Made by a program: the position numbers and the translations under genes. The notes beneath the pieces are model-generated. The model worked only from the letters and a program-made list of their open reading frames with translations, had not been told where the DNA came from and searched no databases. Shown piece after piece: positions 1 to 9,559 of a DNA stretch of 64,000 nt; positions within the stretch are counted from its first letter, which is position 1, and each line of letters opens with the position of its first letter. Location: contig NZ_SCFM01000012.1 of the NCBI RefSeq assembly GCF_004138295.1, forward strand, positions 124,001-188,000, read 5' to 3'. This DNA comes from Ectobacillus funiculus (GTDB lineage Bacteria > Bacillota > Bacilli > Bacillales > Bacillaceae_G).

Positions 1-346
1 CCGCTAAAATTAAATCGGCAGCTTTATCTTTTAAATACTCTGACAATACTTTCGCCGTTGTATACTGATCACAGATTTCTACATCATCTTCAATATTTAT
101 GAGTGCAGCCTTATCACAGCCCATCGCAAGCGCTGTACGCAGCTCCTTCTCCGCATCCTCGCCGCCAACTGTTACAACGGTCACCTCACCGCCCTTTGCG
201 TCACGGACACGGATCGCTTCTTCAATCGCATACTCATCGTATGGATTTATAATAAACTCAGCTTCCCCATCATAAATACTGCCATTTTTAATAACAATCT
301 TCTCTTCTGTATCGAACGTTCGCTTCATCAGTACGTAAATGTTCAT
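1..346 (-). CDS. etfB: Electron transfer flavoprotein beta subunit (N-terminal part, runs off the window)
   Basis: The reading frame begins at ATG 344-346 behind a GGGG-type ribosome binding site and runs off the left edge. It shows 115 N-terminal residues starting MNIYVLMKRTFDTEEKI, with the family pattern of NPYDEYAIEEAIRVRD and a GGEVTVVTVGG strand. EtfB with EtfA accepts electrons from acyl-CoA dehydrogenases in fatty-acid beta-oxidation. It lies downstream of fadB, fadR and lcfA on the same strand, as in B. subtilis, where these genes form one FadR-controlled unit. The C-terminal half is not visible. Confidence 0.93.
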   Translation of the reverse strand, partial: MNIYVLMKRTFDTEEKIVIKNGSIYDGEAEFIINPYDEYAIEEAIRVRDAKGGEVTVVTVGGEDAEKELRTALAMGCDKAALINIEDDVEICDQYTTAKVLSEYLKDKAADLILA

Positions 347-426
347 TCCACATTCCCCTTCCGAAATGTAAAACATACAATGAATTACAAATATTCAGTT
401 TATTTTTTTCGAAAAAATATAGGGAA

Positions 427-1200
427 TTATTTACCGCTGAACATAGGCTTACGTTTTTGTATAAATGCTTCGACTCCTTCTCGGCCATCCGGTGAAGTGA
501 AGACGTTACCAAACAACTGGGCTTCGCGCTGCACGCCCTCATAATACTCAGACGTTTTCACTGTCTGAAGGAGCTCCAATACGGCACGAACAGAGGCTGT
601 GCTCTTGCTTGCAGCCTTCTTCGCGAGCTTCATTGCTGCCTCCAGGTATTCCTCTTCTGGGTACGCAGCATTCGCAAGTCCCCACTGCACTGCCTGCGTT
701 CCTGTAATCGGTTCGCCCGTTAGCATCATTTCAAGCGCCTTTGCTTTACCGACATAACGAGGTAAACGCTGTGTTCCCGCAAAGCCTGGAATAATACCAA
801 GGTTTAATTCTGGTAAGCCGAGCTTTGCATTTTCGCTTACGATACGCATATGACACGCCATTGCCATCTCTAAGCCGCCGCCCAGTGCTGCACCATGAAT
901 TGCCGCAATAACAGGCTTTTGATACTTCTCCAAACGCTCAAACACAATCTGACCGTTTTGCGCCAATTCCTCTGCATCCTTTGCCTCTTCAACGACTGTG
1001 AACTCTTTAATATCAGCGCCAGCAGAGAAAAAACGACCTTCGCCATGAATCACAATCGCTCGTACGCTATCGTTTTGCTCCAGTTCATCAAGCACTTCAG
1101 ACAATCTGCGAATAATTGCCGCCGCCATCGCATTTGCAGGCGGATTTTGAATTGTAAGGACAGCCACATACTCTTCCACTTTTACAGTAAGGAACCCCAT
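427..1200 (-). CDS. fadB: Enoyl-CoA hydratase, crotonase family
   Basis: A 257-residue crotonase-fold protein for the hydration step of beta-oxidation. The oxyanion-hole segments are visible: SAGADIKEF near residue 60 and [17 protein letters not shown] near residue 105. The acid/base segment [17 protein letters not shown] follows near residue 130. The length is that of B. subtilis YsiB/FadB (about 258 aa). The ATG has a GGGGG ribosome binding site. The gene lies 15 bp after fadR and before etfB on the same strand, so co-transcription under the FadR-controlled promoter upstream of fadR is likely. Another crotonase specificity is possible, but the neighbourhood favours fatty-acid degradation. 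Confidence 0.9.
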   Translation of the reverse strand: MGFLTVKVEEYVAVLTIQNPPANAMAAAIIRRLSEVLDELEQNDSVRAIVIHGEGRFFSAGADIKEFTVVEEAKDAEELAQNGQIVFERLEKYQKPVIAAIHGAALGGGLEMAMACHMRIVSENAKLGLPELNLGIIPGFAGTQRLPRYVGKAKALEMMLTGEPITGTQAVQWGLANAAYPEEEYLEAAMKLAKKAASKSTASVRAVLELLQTVKTSEYYEGVQREAQLFGNVFTSPDGREGVEAFIQKRKPMFSGK

Positions 1201-1215
1201 ATGTATTACCCCCTT

Positions 1216-1803
1216 TTATTTTCGGCAGCCGCAAGCGTTTGCTAAAAGTTCATGCACCGTAGGAATCAAGGAAACCAAATCATATTTCCGCTCGCTCATC
1301 ACCCAGTTGGTCACCACTTCATCCAGCGTTCCGAATATCATTTGCCGTGCAATACGAACATTCAAATCGCTCTGAAACTCTCCTTTTTCAACACCCAGCA
1401 TCACAATCTCATCAATCACCCGTAGATATCCCTTTAGCACCTCATTAATACGCCAGCGAATTTCCTTATTCGACTGACGAAGCTCAAGCTGCGTCACAAC
1501 GGCAAGATGATGATTTTCCGCAAGCAAGGATAAATGGCTCTCAACTAACATAAATAACTTCTCTGCAGCACTCTCAATTCCTGCTGTCCGCTCTTTGATT
1601 ATTTCGACAAACTCTCCCATCTTCTCCTCGAACAAAGACACTAGAATATCTTCTTTATTTTTAAAATAAAGATAAATCGTACCATCTGCAACGCCCGCCT
1701 GCTTGGCGATTTTTGAAATCTGCGCCTGATAGTATCCATTCTCTGCAATCACAATTACAGCTGCATCAAGAATTTGAGAATATTTTGGCTTATTTTTCTT
1801 CAC
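1216..1803 (-). CDS. fadR: TetR-family fatty-acid degradation repressor FadR
   Basis: A 195-residue TetR regulator. The HTH (residues 8-50) contains ISKIAKQAGVADGTIYLYFKNKEDIL, nearly identical to B. subtilis FadR (YsiA). The C-terminal ligand domain keeps VTQLELRQSN and the ARQMIFGTLDEVVTNWVM segment. I choose the GTG at 1801-1803 because GAGGAG lies 9 nt upstream and the length then matches the family. A longer TTG start at 1824 has no ribosome binding site. Members of this group release DNA on binding long-chain acyl-CoA. A perfect FadR operator and a sigma-A promoter lie just upstream, so the gene is probably autorepressed and drives fadR-fadB-etfB. Confidence 0.93.
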   Translation of the reverse strand: MKKNKPKYSQILDAAVIVIAENGYYQAQISKIAKQAGVADGTIYLYFKNKEDILVSLFEEKMGEFVEIIKERTAGIESAAEKLFMLVESHLSLLAENHHLAVVTQLELRQSNKEIRWRINEVLKGYLRVIDEIVMLGVEKGEFQSDLNVRIARQMIFGTLDEVVTNWVMSERKYDLVSLIPTVHELLANACGCRK

Positions 1804-1828
1804 ATTTAACTTCTCCTCTAACAAAAAA

Positions 1829-1846
1829 TGAATGACTATTCATTCA
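1829..1846. promoter_or_regulatory. FadR operator
   Basis: The 18-bp palindrome TGAATGACTATTCATTCA matches the B. subtilis FadR consensus TGAATGAMTANTCATTCA at every position. It sits between the -10 box and the fadR start codon, where a bound repressor would block initiation or clearance. Confidence 0.9.
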
Positions 1847-1853
1847 TGTTATC

Positions 1854-1882
1854 ATCATACTGATAATCCCTTTTATTGTCAA
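1854..1882 (-). promoter_or_regulatory. Sigma-A promoter of fadR-fadB-etfB
   Basis: TTGACA (complement at 1877-1882), a 17-bp spacer and TATGAT (complement at 1854-1859) form a near-consensus sigma-A promoter reading leftward. The FadR operator begins 8 bp downstream of the -10 box. Confidence 0.85.
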
Positions 1883-1904
1883 TATGATCCTACCAAAGGA
1901 ATAC

Positions 1905-1939
1905 ATGGAAGCCATCCTCCCAAAAGAAAAGGCTTCCAT
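1905..1939 (-). terminator. Hairpin between lcfA and fadR
   Basis: A perfect 9-bp inverted repeat (ATGGAAGCC / GGCTTCCAT) separated by 17 nt directly follows the lcfA stop. There is no good U-run after it, so it may be a weak terminator or an mRNA-stabilising hairpin rather than a full stop. Confidence 0.45.
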
Positions 1940-1947
1940 AATTCCAA

Positions 1948-3621
1948 CTAATCTACCTTATCATTTGTATCCTCCTCTGCTAATACACGCCGCAAAACTT
2001 TTCCAACTATTGACTTTGGCAGCTCCTTCCGAAATTCATACACCCTCGGAACCTTATACGCTGTAAGCAGCTTACGAGCAAACTGATCCAGCTCCTCCTC
2101 CGTGCATATCACATCGTCCTTTAATACAATAAACGCCTTCACCGTTTCTCCCCGATATGAATCCGGTACCCCTACGACAACAGCTTCCTTTACCTTCTCG
2201 TGCTCATACAGCACTTCCTCAACCTCACGCGGGTACACATTAAATCCGCTTGAAATAATCATATCTTTCTTCCGATCCACAATATAGAAAAACCCTTCTT
2301 CGTCCATATAACCAAGATCACCCGTATATAACCAGCCTTCCTTCAATACAGCAGCTGTTTCCTGCTCATTCTTCCAATATCCCCTCATCACCTGAGGACC
2401 TTTCACAATCAACTCGCCAATTTCTCTAGGAGACAATCTCTCTCCTGTTTCAAGCGAAACAATATGTGCATCCGTATTCGGCCATGGTACCCCAATACTC
2501 CCCTTCACCCGCTCTGACCAAAGAAAATTAGCATGCGTAATCGGCGATGATTCGGTTAAACCATAGCCCTCAACCAATTTTCCGCCTGTGAGTGACTCAA
2601 ACTGCTCCTGCACTTCAATAGGCAGCGCAGCCGATCCGCTAAGACAAGCACGTATAGAAGATACATCAAAATCTGTCAGCCTTGGATGATTCAGCAGGGC
2701 AATGTACATCGTCGGTGCACCTGGAAATAACGTTACACGCTGCTCCTTAATCTCCTTTAACATCATATCAATATCAAACTTTGGAATCAGTACCATTTTA
2801 TATGCCTGCATAATGGAAAGATTCATTACCGCTGTCATGCCATACACATGAAAAAACGGCAGCGCTCCAAGTATAACCTCCTTCCCCTTCTCACAGTTAT
2901 ACAGCCAGTGAATGGCCATTACAGTGTTAGAAACAAGATTCTCGTGCGTAAGCATCACGCCTTTTGGAGCCCCGGTCGTTCCACCCGTATATTGCAACAG
3001 TGCTAAATCATTTGCAGGATCACATGGTACATCCGTGTGCTTTGGCGATGTATGCATAACTGTTTTCCACAAACGGACCGTCTCTGTTTCTCGTATATTT
3101 ACAATCAGCTTCGTCTGCTTCTTTTGAACGAACGGATACAGCACATTCTTCGGAAACGGCAAGTAATCACCAATACTTGTCACAATAATATTCTGTAAAT
3201 ATGTTGAAGGCACAACAGCTGATACCTTCGGATATACAAGATTCAAACATAAAATAAAGGTAGCGCCGGAATTCCGCATCTGGTACTCTAGCTCTCGCTC
3301 CGTATATAATGGATTTGTCTGCACAACAATGCCGCCTGCAAGAAGTACACCATAATACCCGATCACTGCCTGCGGACAATTCGGCAGCATAATTGCCACC
3401 CTATCTCCCTTCCGAAGCCCATTCACCTGTAAAAACAACGCAAAACGCCTTGCCTTTTCATATATCTCTGAAAACGTCACATCTTTTCCTAAAAAATGAA
3501 TAGCCTTCTTATTTGGATACTGAGAAGCAGTTTCCTCCAAATACGAATGCAGCGGCCGAAGATCATACTTTATAACAGGAGGAATTTCCTTGGGGTAGTG
3601 ACGCAGCCATGGTTTCTCCAT
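1948..3621 (-). CDS. lcfA: Long-chain fatty acid-CoA ligase
   Basis: A 557-residue ANL-superfamily adenylating enzyme that activates long-chain fatty acids to acyl-CoA. Visible motifs are the P-loop YTGGTTGAPKGVMLTHEN (near residue 212), EGYGLTESSP (near 355), the YTGDLGYMDEEGFFYIVDRKKDMI hinge (near 430) and the C-terminal catalytic-lysine segment PKSIVGKVLRR. Length and sequence match LcfA of B. subtilis (560 aa). The ATG has a GGGGAG ribosome binding site. It heads the fatty-acid cluster, but the recognisable FadR operator lies downstream of it, before fadR. I found no operator copy upstream of lcfA, unlike the B. subtilis arrangement. Confidence 0.92.
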   Translation of the reverse strand: MEKPWLRHYPKEIPPVIKYDLRPLHSYLEETASQYPNKKAIHFLGKDVTFSEIYEKARRFALFLQVNGLRKGDRVAIMLPNCPQAVIGYYGVLLAGGIVVQTNPLYTERELEYQMRNSGATFILCLNLVYPKVSAVVPSTYLQNIIVTSIGDYLPFPKNVLYPFVQKKQTKLIVNIRETETVRLWKTVMHTSPKHTDVPCDPANDLALLQYTGGTTGAPKGVMLTHENLVSNTVMAIHWLYNCEKGKEVILGALPFFHVYGMTAVMNLSIMQAYKMVLIPKFDIDMMLKEIKEQRVTLFPGAPTMYIALLNHPRLTDFDVSSIRACLSGSAALPIEVQEQFESLTGGKLVEGYGLTESSPITHANFLWSERVKGSIGVPWPNTDAHIVSLETGERLSPREIGELIVKGPQVMRGYWKNEQETAAVLKEGWLYTGDLGYMDEEGFFYIVDRKKDMIISSGFNVYPREVEEVLYEHEKVKEAVVVGVPDSYRGETVKAFIVLKDDVICTEEELDQFARKLLTAYKVPRVYEFRKELPKSIVGKVLRRVLAEEDTNDKVD

Positions 3622-3702
3622 TTTGAATCTCCCCTTATATGGCTCTTTTATATAAGGTATTCAGCGGCTGCAAAAAACAAAACGGAAATATGCATATCTG
3701 TA

Positions 3703-3833
3703 TAAAGAAAACTCGCCGATTGGCGAGCCCTGCTCTTGGGCGAAGACAGAGGCGCAGTTGCACTTATACTGTATTCCTAAAATTTCCGACTACGTCGAAT
3801 TCACTTCTAGCTAGAAATTTATACTTTTTACAG
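3703..3833 (+). repeat. Dispersed intergenic repeat, copy 1 (tandem with copy 2)
   Basis: A full copy of the window-wide element. It runs from AAAGAAAACTCGCC through hairpin CTCGCC-GATT-GGCGAG, core GGGCGAAGACAGAGGCG, CGACTACGTCG and the AAATTTCC...GGAAATTT pair to TACAGTGTAAA. It joins directly onto copy 2, which defines the unit boundary near GTAAAG. Confidence 0.85.
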
Positions 3834-3921
3834 TGTAAAGAAAACTCGCTGATTGGTGAGCCCTGACCTTGGGCGAAGACAGAGGCGCAGTTGCACTTAC
3901 ACAGTGTTCCTAAAGTGTAAA
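3834..3921 (+). repeat. Dispersed intergenic repeat, copy 2 (internal deletion)
   Basis: A shortened copy. The 5' hairpin and GGGCGAAGACAGAGGCG core are kept, but the section with CGACTACGTCG and the AAATTTCC/GGAAATTT pair is deleted, leaving TTCCTAAAGTGTAAA. Its right edge meets the cas6 terminator U-tract. Confidence 0.8.
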
Positions 3922-3926
3922 AAGAA

Positions 3927-3969
3927 AAATGTCAGCTTAGGAATCCCATATATCCCCAAACTGACATTT
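3927..3969 (-). terminator. Intrinsic terminator of cas6
   Basis: AAATGTCAG pairs with CTGACATTT across a 25-nt loop, and the leftward strand continues TTTTTCTTTTT. It directly follows the cas6 stop codon. Confidence 0.75.
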
Positions 3970-3971
3970 GT

Positions 3972-4712
3972 TTACTCAATAATTTCAAACATTCCAAAGC
4001 CTTGCGAATTTCTACCGCCAATTCCGGTATCGTACGCAAAAGTCAGCTGCTCGGGCGATGTATCTACCTCAAATGTCCCAAGCCAGCCAGTGATAATATA
4101 ACCCTTAAACGTTGTAACAACCTTGGACAATTCCCCCTCTGCAAGGGGGGATACTTTAAACTCATGCTCAGGCACTGTCCCATAGTATGCTTCATACTTA
4201 TTCACAAAATTTGCCTGTACTAAGTGAGGAAATGCAGGATCCGGCGGCTGAAAATAATGTGTTTTCTTCCGTTCCTCCTGCTCGTATGTACTATACACTG
4301 TCACTGGTGACAACATCTTAATTTTATAACATCCTTCTTGCATGCTCGTCTTGCGCACTTCAACCTTGCTAATATACAATGTTTGTCCGTTTAGCTGCAC
4401 TGTTTCAGACATAAGAAAATGCTCCCTGAGCTGTTGAATCAAATCCTCCAGCACGCTGCTTACATGCCATGTAATAGTGTCAGTAAACTCAATCTGTTTC
4501 TGCTTCGTATAGATTCTATGTGGTCCGAACAACCGGCTAAACGTAAATAGCTTAAATGTCCGTTTTCCCTTTTGGAAACCGACCTCATGGAGGAAGCTAG
4601 CAAAGCTTGTCTCTGTTAATGAACGGTACAGAAACCCTTGCAGGGCATACTGATAATTAAGAGGCAGCCTTAAAGAATTGTTAACAGGCCGCATCGTTAC
4701 CGTTAACCTCAC
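3972..4712 (-). CDS. cas6: Orphan CRISPR-associated endoribonuclease Cas6
   Basis: A 246-residue RAMP-superfamily protein of the TIGR01877-like Cas6 group. The N-terminal ferredoxin-like fold begins MRLTVTMRPVNNSLRLPLNY. His42 in FASFLHEVGF is at the usual position of the catalytic histidine. The C-terminal glycine-rich loop is GIGGRNSQGFGMFEI. The GTG start has AAAGGAGAG 7-8 nt upstream. Cas6 cuts CRISPR precursor RNA at a repeat hairpin. No CRISPR array and no other cas gene is in this window, so it must serve arrays elsewhere or have another RNA target. Its 3' end faces tandem copies of a hairpin-bearing repeat, a suggestive but unproven neighbourhood. Confidence 0.88.
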   Translation of the reverse strand: MRLTVTMRPVNNSLRLPLNYQYALQGFLYRSLTETSFASFLHEVGFQKGKRTFKLFTFSRLFGPHRIYTKQKQIEFTDTITWHVSSVLEDLIQQLREHFLMSETVQLNGQTLYISKVEVRKTSMQEGCYKIKMLSPVTVYSTYEQEERKKTHYFQPPDPAFPHLVQANFVNKYEAYYGTVPEHEFKVSPLAEGELSKVVTTFKGYIITGWLGTFEVDTSPEQLTFAYDTGIGGRNSQGFGMFEIIE

Positions 4713-5156
4713 GATTCACTCTCCTTTGTGATAAGATTTTTTCTCTCTTCTGATAATTCAAAATTTGGTAAATACTCTCTCTCCTATAAATAAAGGCTTA
4801 CGCCCACTACATTTTAATTTAACTTAGCTTACAAACTATTATGTATTATATTGTTTTTTGGATTAATGCTAGCTATTAAATTCATTTAGCATCTGAAAAC
4901 TGTATCTAGCCAATGTACCCTTTCTGACATATCCATTCAACAAATCTATTCTCATTATTGATACGCCAATACATCAGAATGGATTTATATAGTAATTTTT
5001 AATTATATCGTATCAAATACATCTAATATTGTAAATGTACGAAATTGACAATTCTTGCATACTTATAGGGTTTGGATGGAAGGGGTTTCAAATTTCTGCT
5101 TGCATTGTTTAAAAAGGAGATTTCTTAATATAGGAAAAAGATGTCTGAAGGTATAA
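4713..5156. other. AT-rich gene-free stretch upstream of cas6
   Basis: I see no credible reading frame, no CRISPR-type direct repeats and no RNA gene here. The only clear signal is the ribosome binding site of cas6 at the left edge. The stretch separates cas6 from the terminator of the small gene at 5208-5297. Confidence 0.6.
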
Positions 5157-5197
5157 AAAATCCCACCTTCTCCCATTCCGAGAGCCAAGCGGGATTT
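5157..5197 (-). terminator. Terminator of the 29-aa gene (and mutS2)
   Basis: On the leftward strand AATCCCGC pairs imperfectly with GGTGGGATT across a GC-containing loop and is followed by TTTTTT. It begins about 10 nt after the stop of the small gene. Confidence 0.75.
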
Positions 5198-5207
5198 CTA
5201 TCTCACC

Positions 5208-5297
5208 TTACGCAAAAAACATCCAATACACAACCCCAACAGCCATAAATCCCCCGCAAAGCACAAGCAAAACCTTCGCCAATTTCTCCATAAACAT
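5208..5297 (-). CDS. Predicted 29-aa single-pass membrane protein
   Basis: ATG 5295-5297 to TAA 5208-5210 encodes 29 residues starting MFMEKLAKVLLVLCGG and ending VVYWMFFA. A short positive N-terminus is followed by one hydrophobic segment of about 22 residues. An AAAGGGG ribosome binding site lies 8-9 nt upstream, and an intrinsic terminator follows the stop. It sits about 90 bp after mutS2 on the same strand, so it is the last cistron of that unit. I do not recognise the family. In B. subtilis the mutS2-lcfA interval holds the larger membrane protein YshE, to which this has no visible similarity. Confidence 0.6.
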   Translation of the reverse strand: MFMEKLAKVLLVLCGGFMAVGVVYWMFFA

Positions 5298-5389
5298 ACG
5301 CCGATACCCCTTTTTGCGAAGAATATTACTTAGATTCTACCACAGTTACGAGTTGTCTAGCAGGGATTTTAATACACATGCAGTGAATA

Positions 5390-7750
5390 TTATTTAAATT
5401 CTACCACCGTCACACCGAGACCACCTTCTCCTGCATCACCGTAACGGAAGCTTTTCACAGCGCGGTGCTTCTTCAAGTATTCCTGTACGCCCTGCCGGAG
5501 CGCACCTGTTCCTTTGCCGTGGATGATCGAGATGCGAGGGTAGTTCGCAAGTAAAGCATCATCTATATATTTCTCTACCCGATGCAGCGCTTCTTCATAA
5601 CGCTCCCCGCGCAGGTCCAGTTCAAGGCCAACATGATAGTCTTTTCCTTTGACGGTTGCAAGCGTGCGCTTTTCTGTTTGCTTTGGGCTGCTGATGTATT
5701 GCATATCCTTTTCTTTTACCTTCATTTTTAAGATACCGATTTGCACAGACCATTCCTTGTCACTGACCTTTTCCAGCAGCTGTCCTTTTTGGCCGAATGT
5801 GAGCACCTTTACTTCATCACCAGGTCGAAGTGCTTTCTGCGGTGCTGTTTGCACTTGCTGTTTCTGCTTCTTCGTCACAAGCTGCGGCACAGCCCCCTCT
5901 AGGCGGCTTTTTGCTTCAATAAGTTCATGCTCTTTCACATTAGCTAACTGCTCTTTGCGAAGATGGCGAAGCTCGCGAATAATTGTTTCTGCTTCCTTCT
6001 TTGCTTCTTCTACTTTCTCTGCCGCTTCGTTTTGCGCCTTTAGCAGCATATTGTCGCGCTGCTCGTTGAACTCAATAATTTGATTCTGCAGTTCCTTATG
6101 CAGCTTTTCAGATTGCTTGCGGAAATCCTCTGCCTCTTCCCAGGCGCGTTCCGCATTTTTTTGACTTTCCTCTAGCTTGCTGATCATATTGTCGATTGTG
6201 TTCGTTTCCGTGCTCACATGTCCGCGGGCACGCTCAATTACACGTTCGATCAAGCCAAGGCGTTTGGAAATTTCAAATGCGTTGCTTCGTCCTGGTACGC
6301 CAATTAATAGCTTATATGTTGGGCTAAGCGTATTAATATCAAATTCCACACTCGCGTTAATAACCTTTTCACGGTTATAGCCGTATGCCTTCAATTCTGG
6401 ATAGTGCGTTGTTGCCACAACTCGGCAGCCTCGATTATAGACTTCATCTAAGATCGAGATTGCAAGCGCCGCCCCTTCTTGCGGGTCTGTTCCCGCACCT
6501 AGTTCATCAAATAATACTAGGCTTTCGAAATCAGCTTCCTCGAGGATATCAACAATGTTAACCATGTGCGAAGAAAAGGTACTTAAGCTTTGCTCAATTG
6601 ATTGCTCATCGCCGATATCAGCGAATACATTGCGGAAAACGCAAATCTCCGAGCCATCGAGCACCGGAATTTGCAAGCCGGATTGCGCCATGAGTACGCA
6701 CAAGCCAACCGTTTTAAGTGTAACTGTTTTACCGCCTGTATTTGGACCAGTGATAACAATCGATGTAAAATCGCCGCCCAGTTCAACATCATTTGGTACA
6801 ACAACCTCTTGTGCAATGAGCGGATGACGCGCCTTTTTCAGCATCATATAGCGCTCATTGTTGATCTCCGGCCTTGATGCCTTCAATTTCTTTGCATAAT
6901 GTGCCTTTGCAAAAATAAAATCAAGCTCCGCCAAAACTTCCACATTTTCAAGAATAAGCTCGGCATCGTTCGCAACCTCAACGGTTAACATCTGTAAAAT
7001 GCGTTCGATCTCCTGCTTTTCTTTTCCGCGTGCTTCCTGCAGTGTGTTGTTTAAGTCCACTACAACCTGAGGCTCAATAAACAAGGTTTGCCCTGAAGCA
7101 GATTGATCATGTACAATCCCGCCGTAATGTCCGCGGTACTCCTGCTTAACCGGGATAACATATCGGTCATTACGGATTGTAATAATCGCGTCCGAGAGCA
7201 TTTTGGATGCATTGGAGGAGCGCACCATCCCTTCCAGCTTTTCGCGGATACGACTTTCGGCAGAGCGGATTTGCTGGCGAATTGTGCGCAGCTTGTCACT
7301 TGCGCTATCAAGTACCTCGCCGCCTTCACCGATACAGTTATTAATCGTACGCTCTAGGTTTTGCAAAGACAAAATGCGCTCCACGTAGGTTAAAAGAATT
7401 GGCAGCTCCGGCCCGTTCTCTGCCAAATCCTCAATAAAGTTTTTCATTTGCCGGCTCGCACGCATCGTACTTGAAATATCAAGCAGCTCATGCGGCCCCA
7501 GTACGCTGCCGATTTTTGCGCGCTTTATGTTCGCCCGAATATCAAATACGCCCCCAAGCGGCGCATTTCCGCGCAGGCGTACGACAGTTGCGGCTTCATC
7601 TGTTGTTTCCTGCAGCCGGACAACTTCATCGTAATCCGTGCTTGGCTGCAAGGCTCTGACCTTATCCCGTCCAAGTGAGGACGCAACATGCTCCATGAGC
7701 TGTTCTTTTACTTTATCGTACTCTAATACACGTAATGTTCGTTCTAACAC
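5390..7750 (-). CDS. mutS2: Endonuclease MutS2
   Basis: A 786-residue MutS2. After the MutS-like core come Walker [16 protein letters not shown] (near residue 333), Walker [14 protein letters not shown] (near 410) and a long coiled coil (about 515-635). The C-terminal Smr nuclease domain has [11 protein letters not shown] and the [11 protein letters not shown] motif. The GTG start has GGAGGG upstream. MutS2 suppresses homologous recombination and, in B. subtilis, helps split collided ribosomes. It is not the mismatch-repair MutS. It lies 16 bp after polX, as in the conserved zapA-cvpA-polX-mutS2 cluster. Confidence 0.95.
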   Translation of the reverse strand: MLERTLRVLEYDKVKEQLMEHVASSLGRDKVRALQPSTDYDEVVRLQETTDEAATVVRLRGNAPLGGVFDIRANIKRAKIGSVLGPHELLDISSTMRASRQMKNFIEDLAENGPELPILLTYVERILSLQNLERTINNCIGEGGEVLDSASDKLRTIRQQIRSAESRIREKLEGMVRSSNASKMLSDAIITIRNDRYVIPVKQEYRGHYGGIVHDQSASGQTLFIEPQVVVDLNNTLQEARGKEKQEIERILQMLTVEVANDAELILENVEVLAELDFIFAKAHYAKKLKASRPEINNERYMMLKKARHPLIAQEVVVPNDVELGGDFTSIVITGPNTGGKTVTLKTVGLCVLMAQSGLQIPVLDGSEICVFRNVFADIGDEQSIEQSLSTFSSHMVNIVDILEEADFESLVLFDELGAGTDPQEGAALAISILDEVYNRGCRVVATTHYPELKAYGYNREKVINASVEFDINTLSPTYKLLIGVPGRSNAFEISKRLGLIERVIERARGHVSTETNTIDNMISKLEESQKNAERAWEEAEDFRKQSEKLHKELQNQIIEFNEQRDNMLLKAQNEAAEKVEEAKKEAETIIRELRHLRKEQLANVKEHELIEAKSRLEGAVPQLVTKKQKQQVQTAPQKALRPGDEVKVLTFGQKGQLLEKVSDKEWSVQIGILKMKVKEKDMQYISSPKQTEKRTLATVKGKDYHVGLELDLRGERYEEALHRVEKYIDDALLANYPRISIIHGKGTGALRQGVQEYLKKHRAVKSFRYGDAGEGGLGVTVVEFK

Positions 7751-7766
7751 AGCTTTAAAGCCCTCC

Positions 7767-9488
7767 CTATTTATTGCGGCGAATATATGCTAGCAATTTG
7801 TCTGTCTCCCAAGCGTTCAGGACCGTATCCTTTTGAATCCAGCCTTTTCTTGCCGCCGCTACCCCAATTTCTATATGCTCCAGCATATCCAATGTATGCG
7901 CATCCGTGTTAATTGCAATTTTCACACCCGCATCCTGTGCTTTTTTAAGCAGTTCAGCGCTTAAATCCAATCGATTCGGATTGGCATTAAGCTCAAGTAC
8001 CGTTCCGGTTTCCTTTGCCAGCTCAATAAGCAGATCCGTATCCACATCATATCCTTCCCGTCTGCCGATTAAACGACCGGTCGGATGGGCAATCATTGTA
8101 ACATGATTGTTCTCAATGGCAGCACGAAGACGCTTCATAATCGTCTCCCGATCCTGCGAAAAGCTAGAATGAATAGCACCAATTACAAAGTCCAGCTGTG
8201 CCAACACTTCATCATCAAAATCTAACGCAGCATCGGGCAAGATATCCATCTCTATGCCGCGCAGAATCGTAATGTCTCTATATTTTGCCCGCAGCTTCTC
8301 AATTTCTTCCCCCTGCTGAAGCAAGCGTTCCTTCGTGAGGCCATTTGCGACCTTCAAATATTGCGAATGATCTGTAATGGCCATATATTGATATCCTCTT
8401 GCAATACAAGCTTGTACCATTTCTTCTATTGAAAAAGCACCATCGCTCCACGTTGTATGCATATGCAGATCGCCTTTTATATCCTCTAGCTGGATAAAGT
8501 TTGGATATTGCTCGATCCAGTCGATTTCCCGTCCATCCTCGCGTACCTCAGGCGGGATATAGGGCAATCCAAAATGAGCAAAAAAATCCTCCTCACTCTC
8601 GAATGTTACAATCTCGCCTGTTTCAAGATTCTCTACACCATATTCACTAATTTTTTTATTTTGTGCTTTGGCAATCTGTCTCATTTTTACGTTATGATCC
8701 TTCGATCCCGTAAAATGATGCAATGTTGTAATAAATTCCACCGGCTGAACAAGACGAAAATCAACTGAAATCTCATATTCATATTGAAGGCGAAGTGAAA
8801 CCTTTGTATCGCCGCTTGCAATCACTTCTTCAATACGAGGAAATTGCAGCAGCGCATCCCGCACCGCAGAAGGATTGTTCGTAGCAATAATAAAATCTAA
8901 ATCCTTTACTGTTTCTCGTACGCGCCGCAAACTCCCCGCACGTGAAAATCGCTCCACTTCTAAGATCTCCGACAATCTTCGTTCAATTTCCGAGGCAATA
9001 GGAAGAACATCAGCAATCGGCAGCCGTTCCGGACGAGTTCCAAACTGGGCAATTGCTTCTAATATTTTCTCTTCCGTTTTCTTTCCAAAACCAGCAAGGG
9101 CCTGAACACGCTGCTCTTCGCACGCTTGTTGTAAAGAAGCAATGTCTGTTACACCAAGCTCCTTGTATAGCTTAGCCAGCTTTTTGCCGCCAAGACCCGG
9201 CAGCTTTAATAAAGGAATGAGCGTACTCGGAACCTCCTTTTCCAGCTCCTCTAAAACGGATGATTCTCCTGCTTCTATGTACTCGATAATGACAGCGGCC
9301 GTTCCTTTACCAATACCGCCAATTTTTGTGAAATCTTCAATTTCAGATAAACTGCGGTCATCTGTCTCCAAAGCAGCCGCCGCTTTACGAAATGCGGAAA
9401 TTTTAAACGGATTTTCCCCTTTTAGCTCCATATATAACGCAATTGTTTCAAGCAGCTTAATAACCTGTTTTTTATTTACACTCACCAT
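7767..9488 (-). CDS. polX: Family X DNA polymerase / PHP-domain exonuclease PolX
   Basis: A 573-residue protein matching B. subtilis PolX (570 aa). The N-terminal 8-kDa-like domain and helix-hairpin-helix segments ([32 protein letters not shown]) precede the family X palm ([16 protein letters not shown]). The C-terminal PHP domain begins at [15 protein letters not shown] near residue 338 and has further metal ligands in GAIHSSF, MIAHPTG and INTDAHT. It is a gap-filling repair polymerase with 3'-5' exonuclease and AP-endonuclease activity in the family. The start codon could be the ATG at 9488 or a GTG a few codons in; GGCGGGG lies just upstream. Confidence 0.95.
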   Translation of the reverse strand: MVSVNKKQVIKLLETIALYMELKGENPFKISAFRKAAAALETDDRSLSEIEDFTKIGGIGKGTAAVIIEYIEAGESSVLEELEKEVPSTLIPLLKLPGLGGKKLAKLYKELGVTDIASLQQACEEQRVQALAGFGKKTEEKILEAIAQFGTRPERLPIADVLPIASEIERRLSEILEVERFSRAGSLRRVRETVKDLDFIIATNNPSAVRDALLQFPRIEEVIASGDTKVSLRLQYEYEISVDFRLVQPVEFITTLHHFTGSKDHNVKMRQIAKAQNKKISEYGVENLETGEIVTFESEEDFFAHFGLPYIPPEVREDGREIDWIEQYPNFIQLEDIKGDLHMHTTWSDGAFSIEEMVQACIARGYQYMAITDHSQYLKVANGLTKERLLQQGEEIEKLRAKYRDITILRGIEMDILPDAALDFDDEVLAQLDFVIGAIHSSFSQDRETIMKRLRAAIENNHVTMIAHPTGRLIGRREGYDVDTDLLIELAKETGTVLELNANPNRLDLSAELLKKAQDAGVKIAINTDAHTLDMLEHIEIGVAAARKGWIQKDTVLNAWETDKLLAYIRRNK

Positions 9489-9530
9489 TACCCCGCCTTT
9501 CCTGCCATCATTCTCCTCTAATCATAGAAA

Positions 9531-9559
9531 AAAACTTCTCCTTATGCAAAAGAGAAGTT
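9531..9559 (-). terminator. Terminator overlapping the cvpA stop
   Basis: AACTTCTC pairs with GAGAAGTT across an 11-nt loop and the leftward strand continues TTTTTTTC. It overlaps the last codons of cvpA, so polX and mutS2 may depend on read-through or their own promoter. Confidence 0.65.

Noticed and set aside
3703-3921. Tandem repeats next to cas6 as a CRISPR array
   Set aside because: Only two units of about 90-135 bp abut with no spacers, and the same sequence is scattered through the whole window, so this is not an array.
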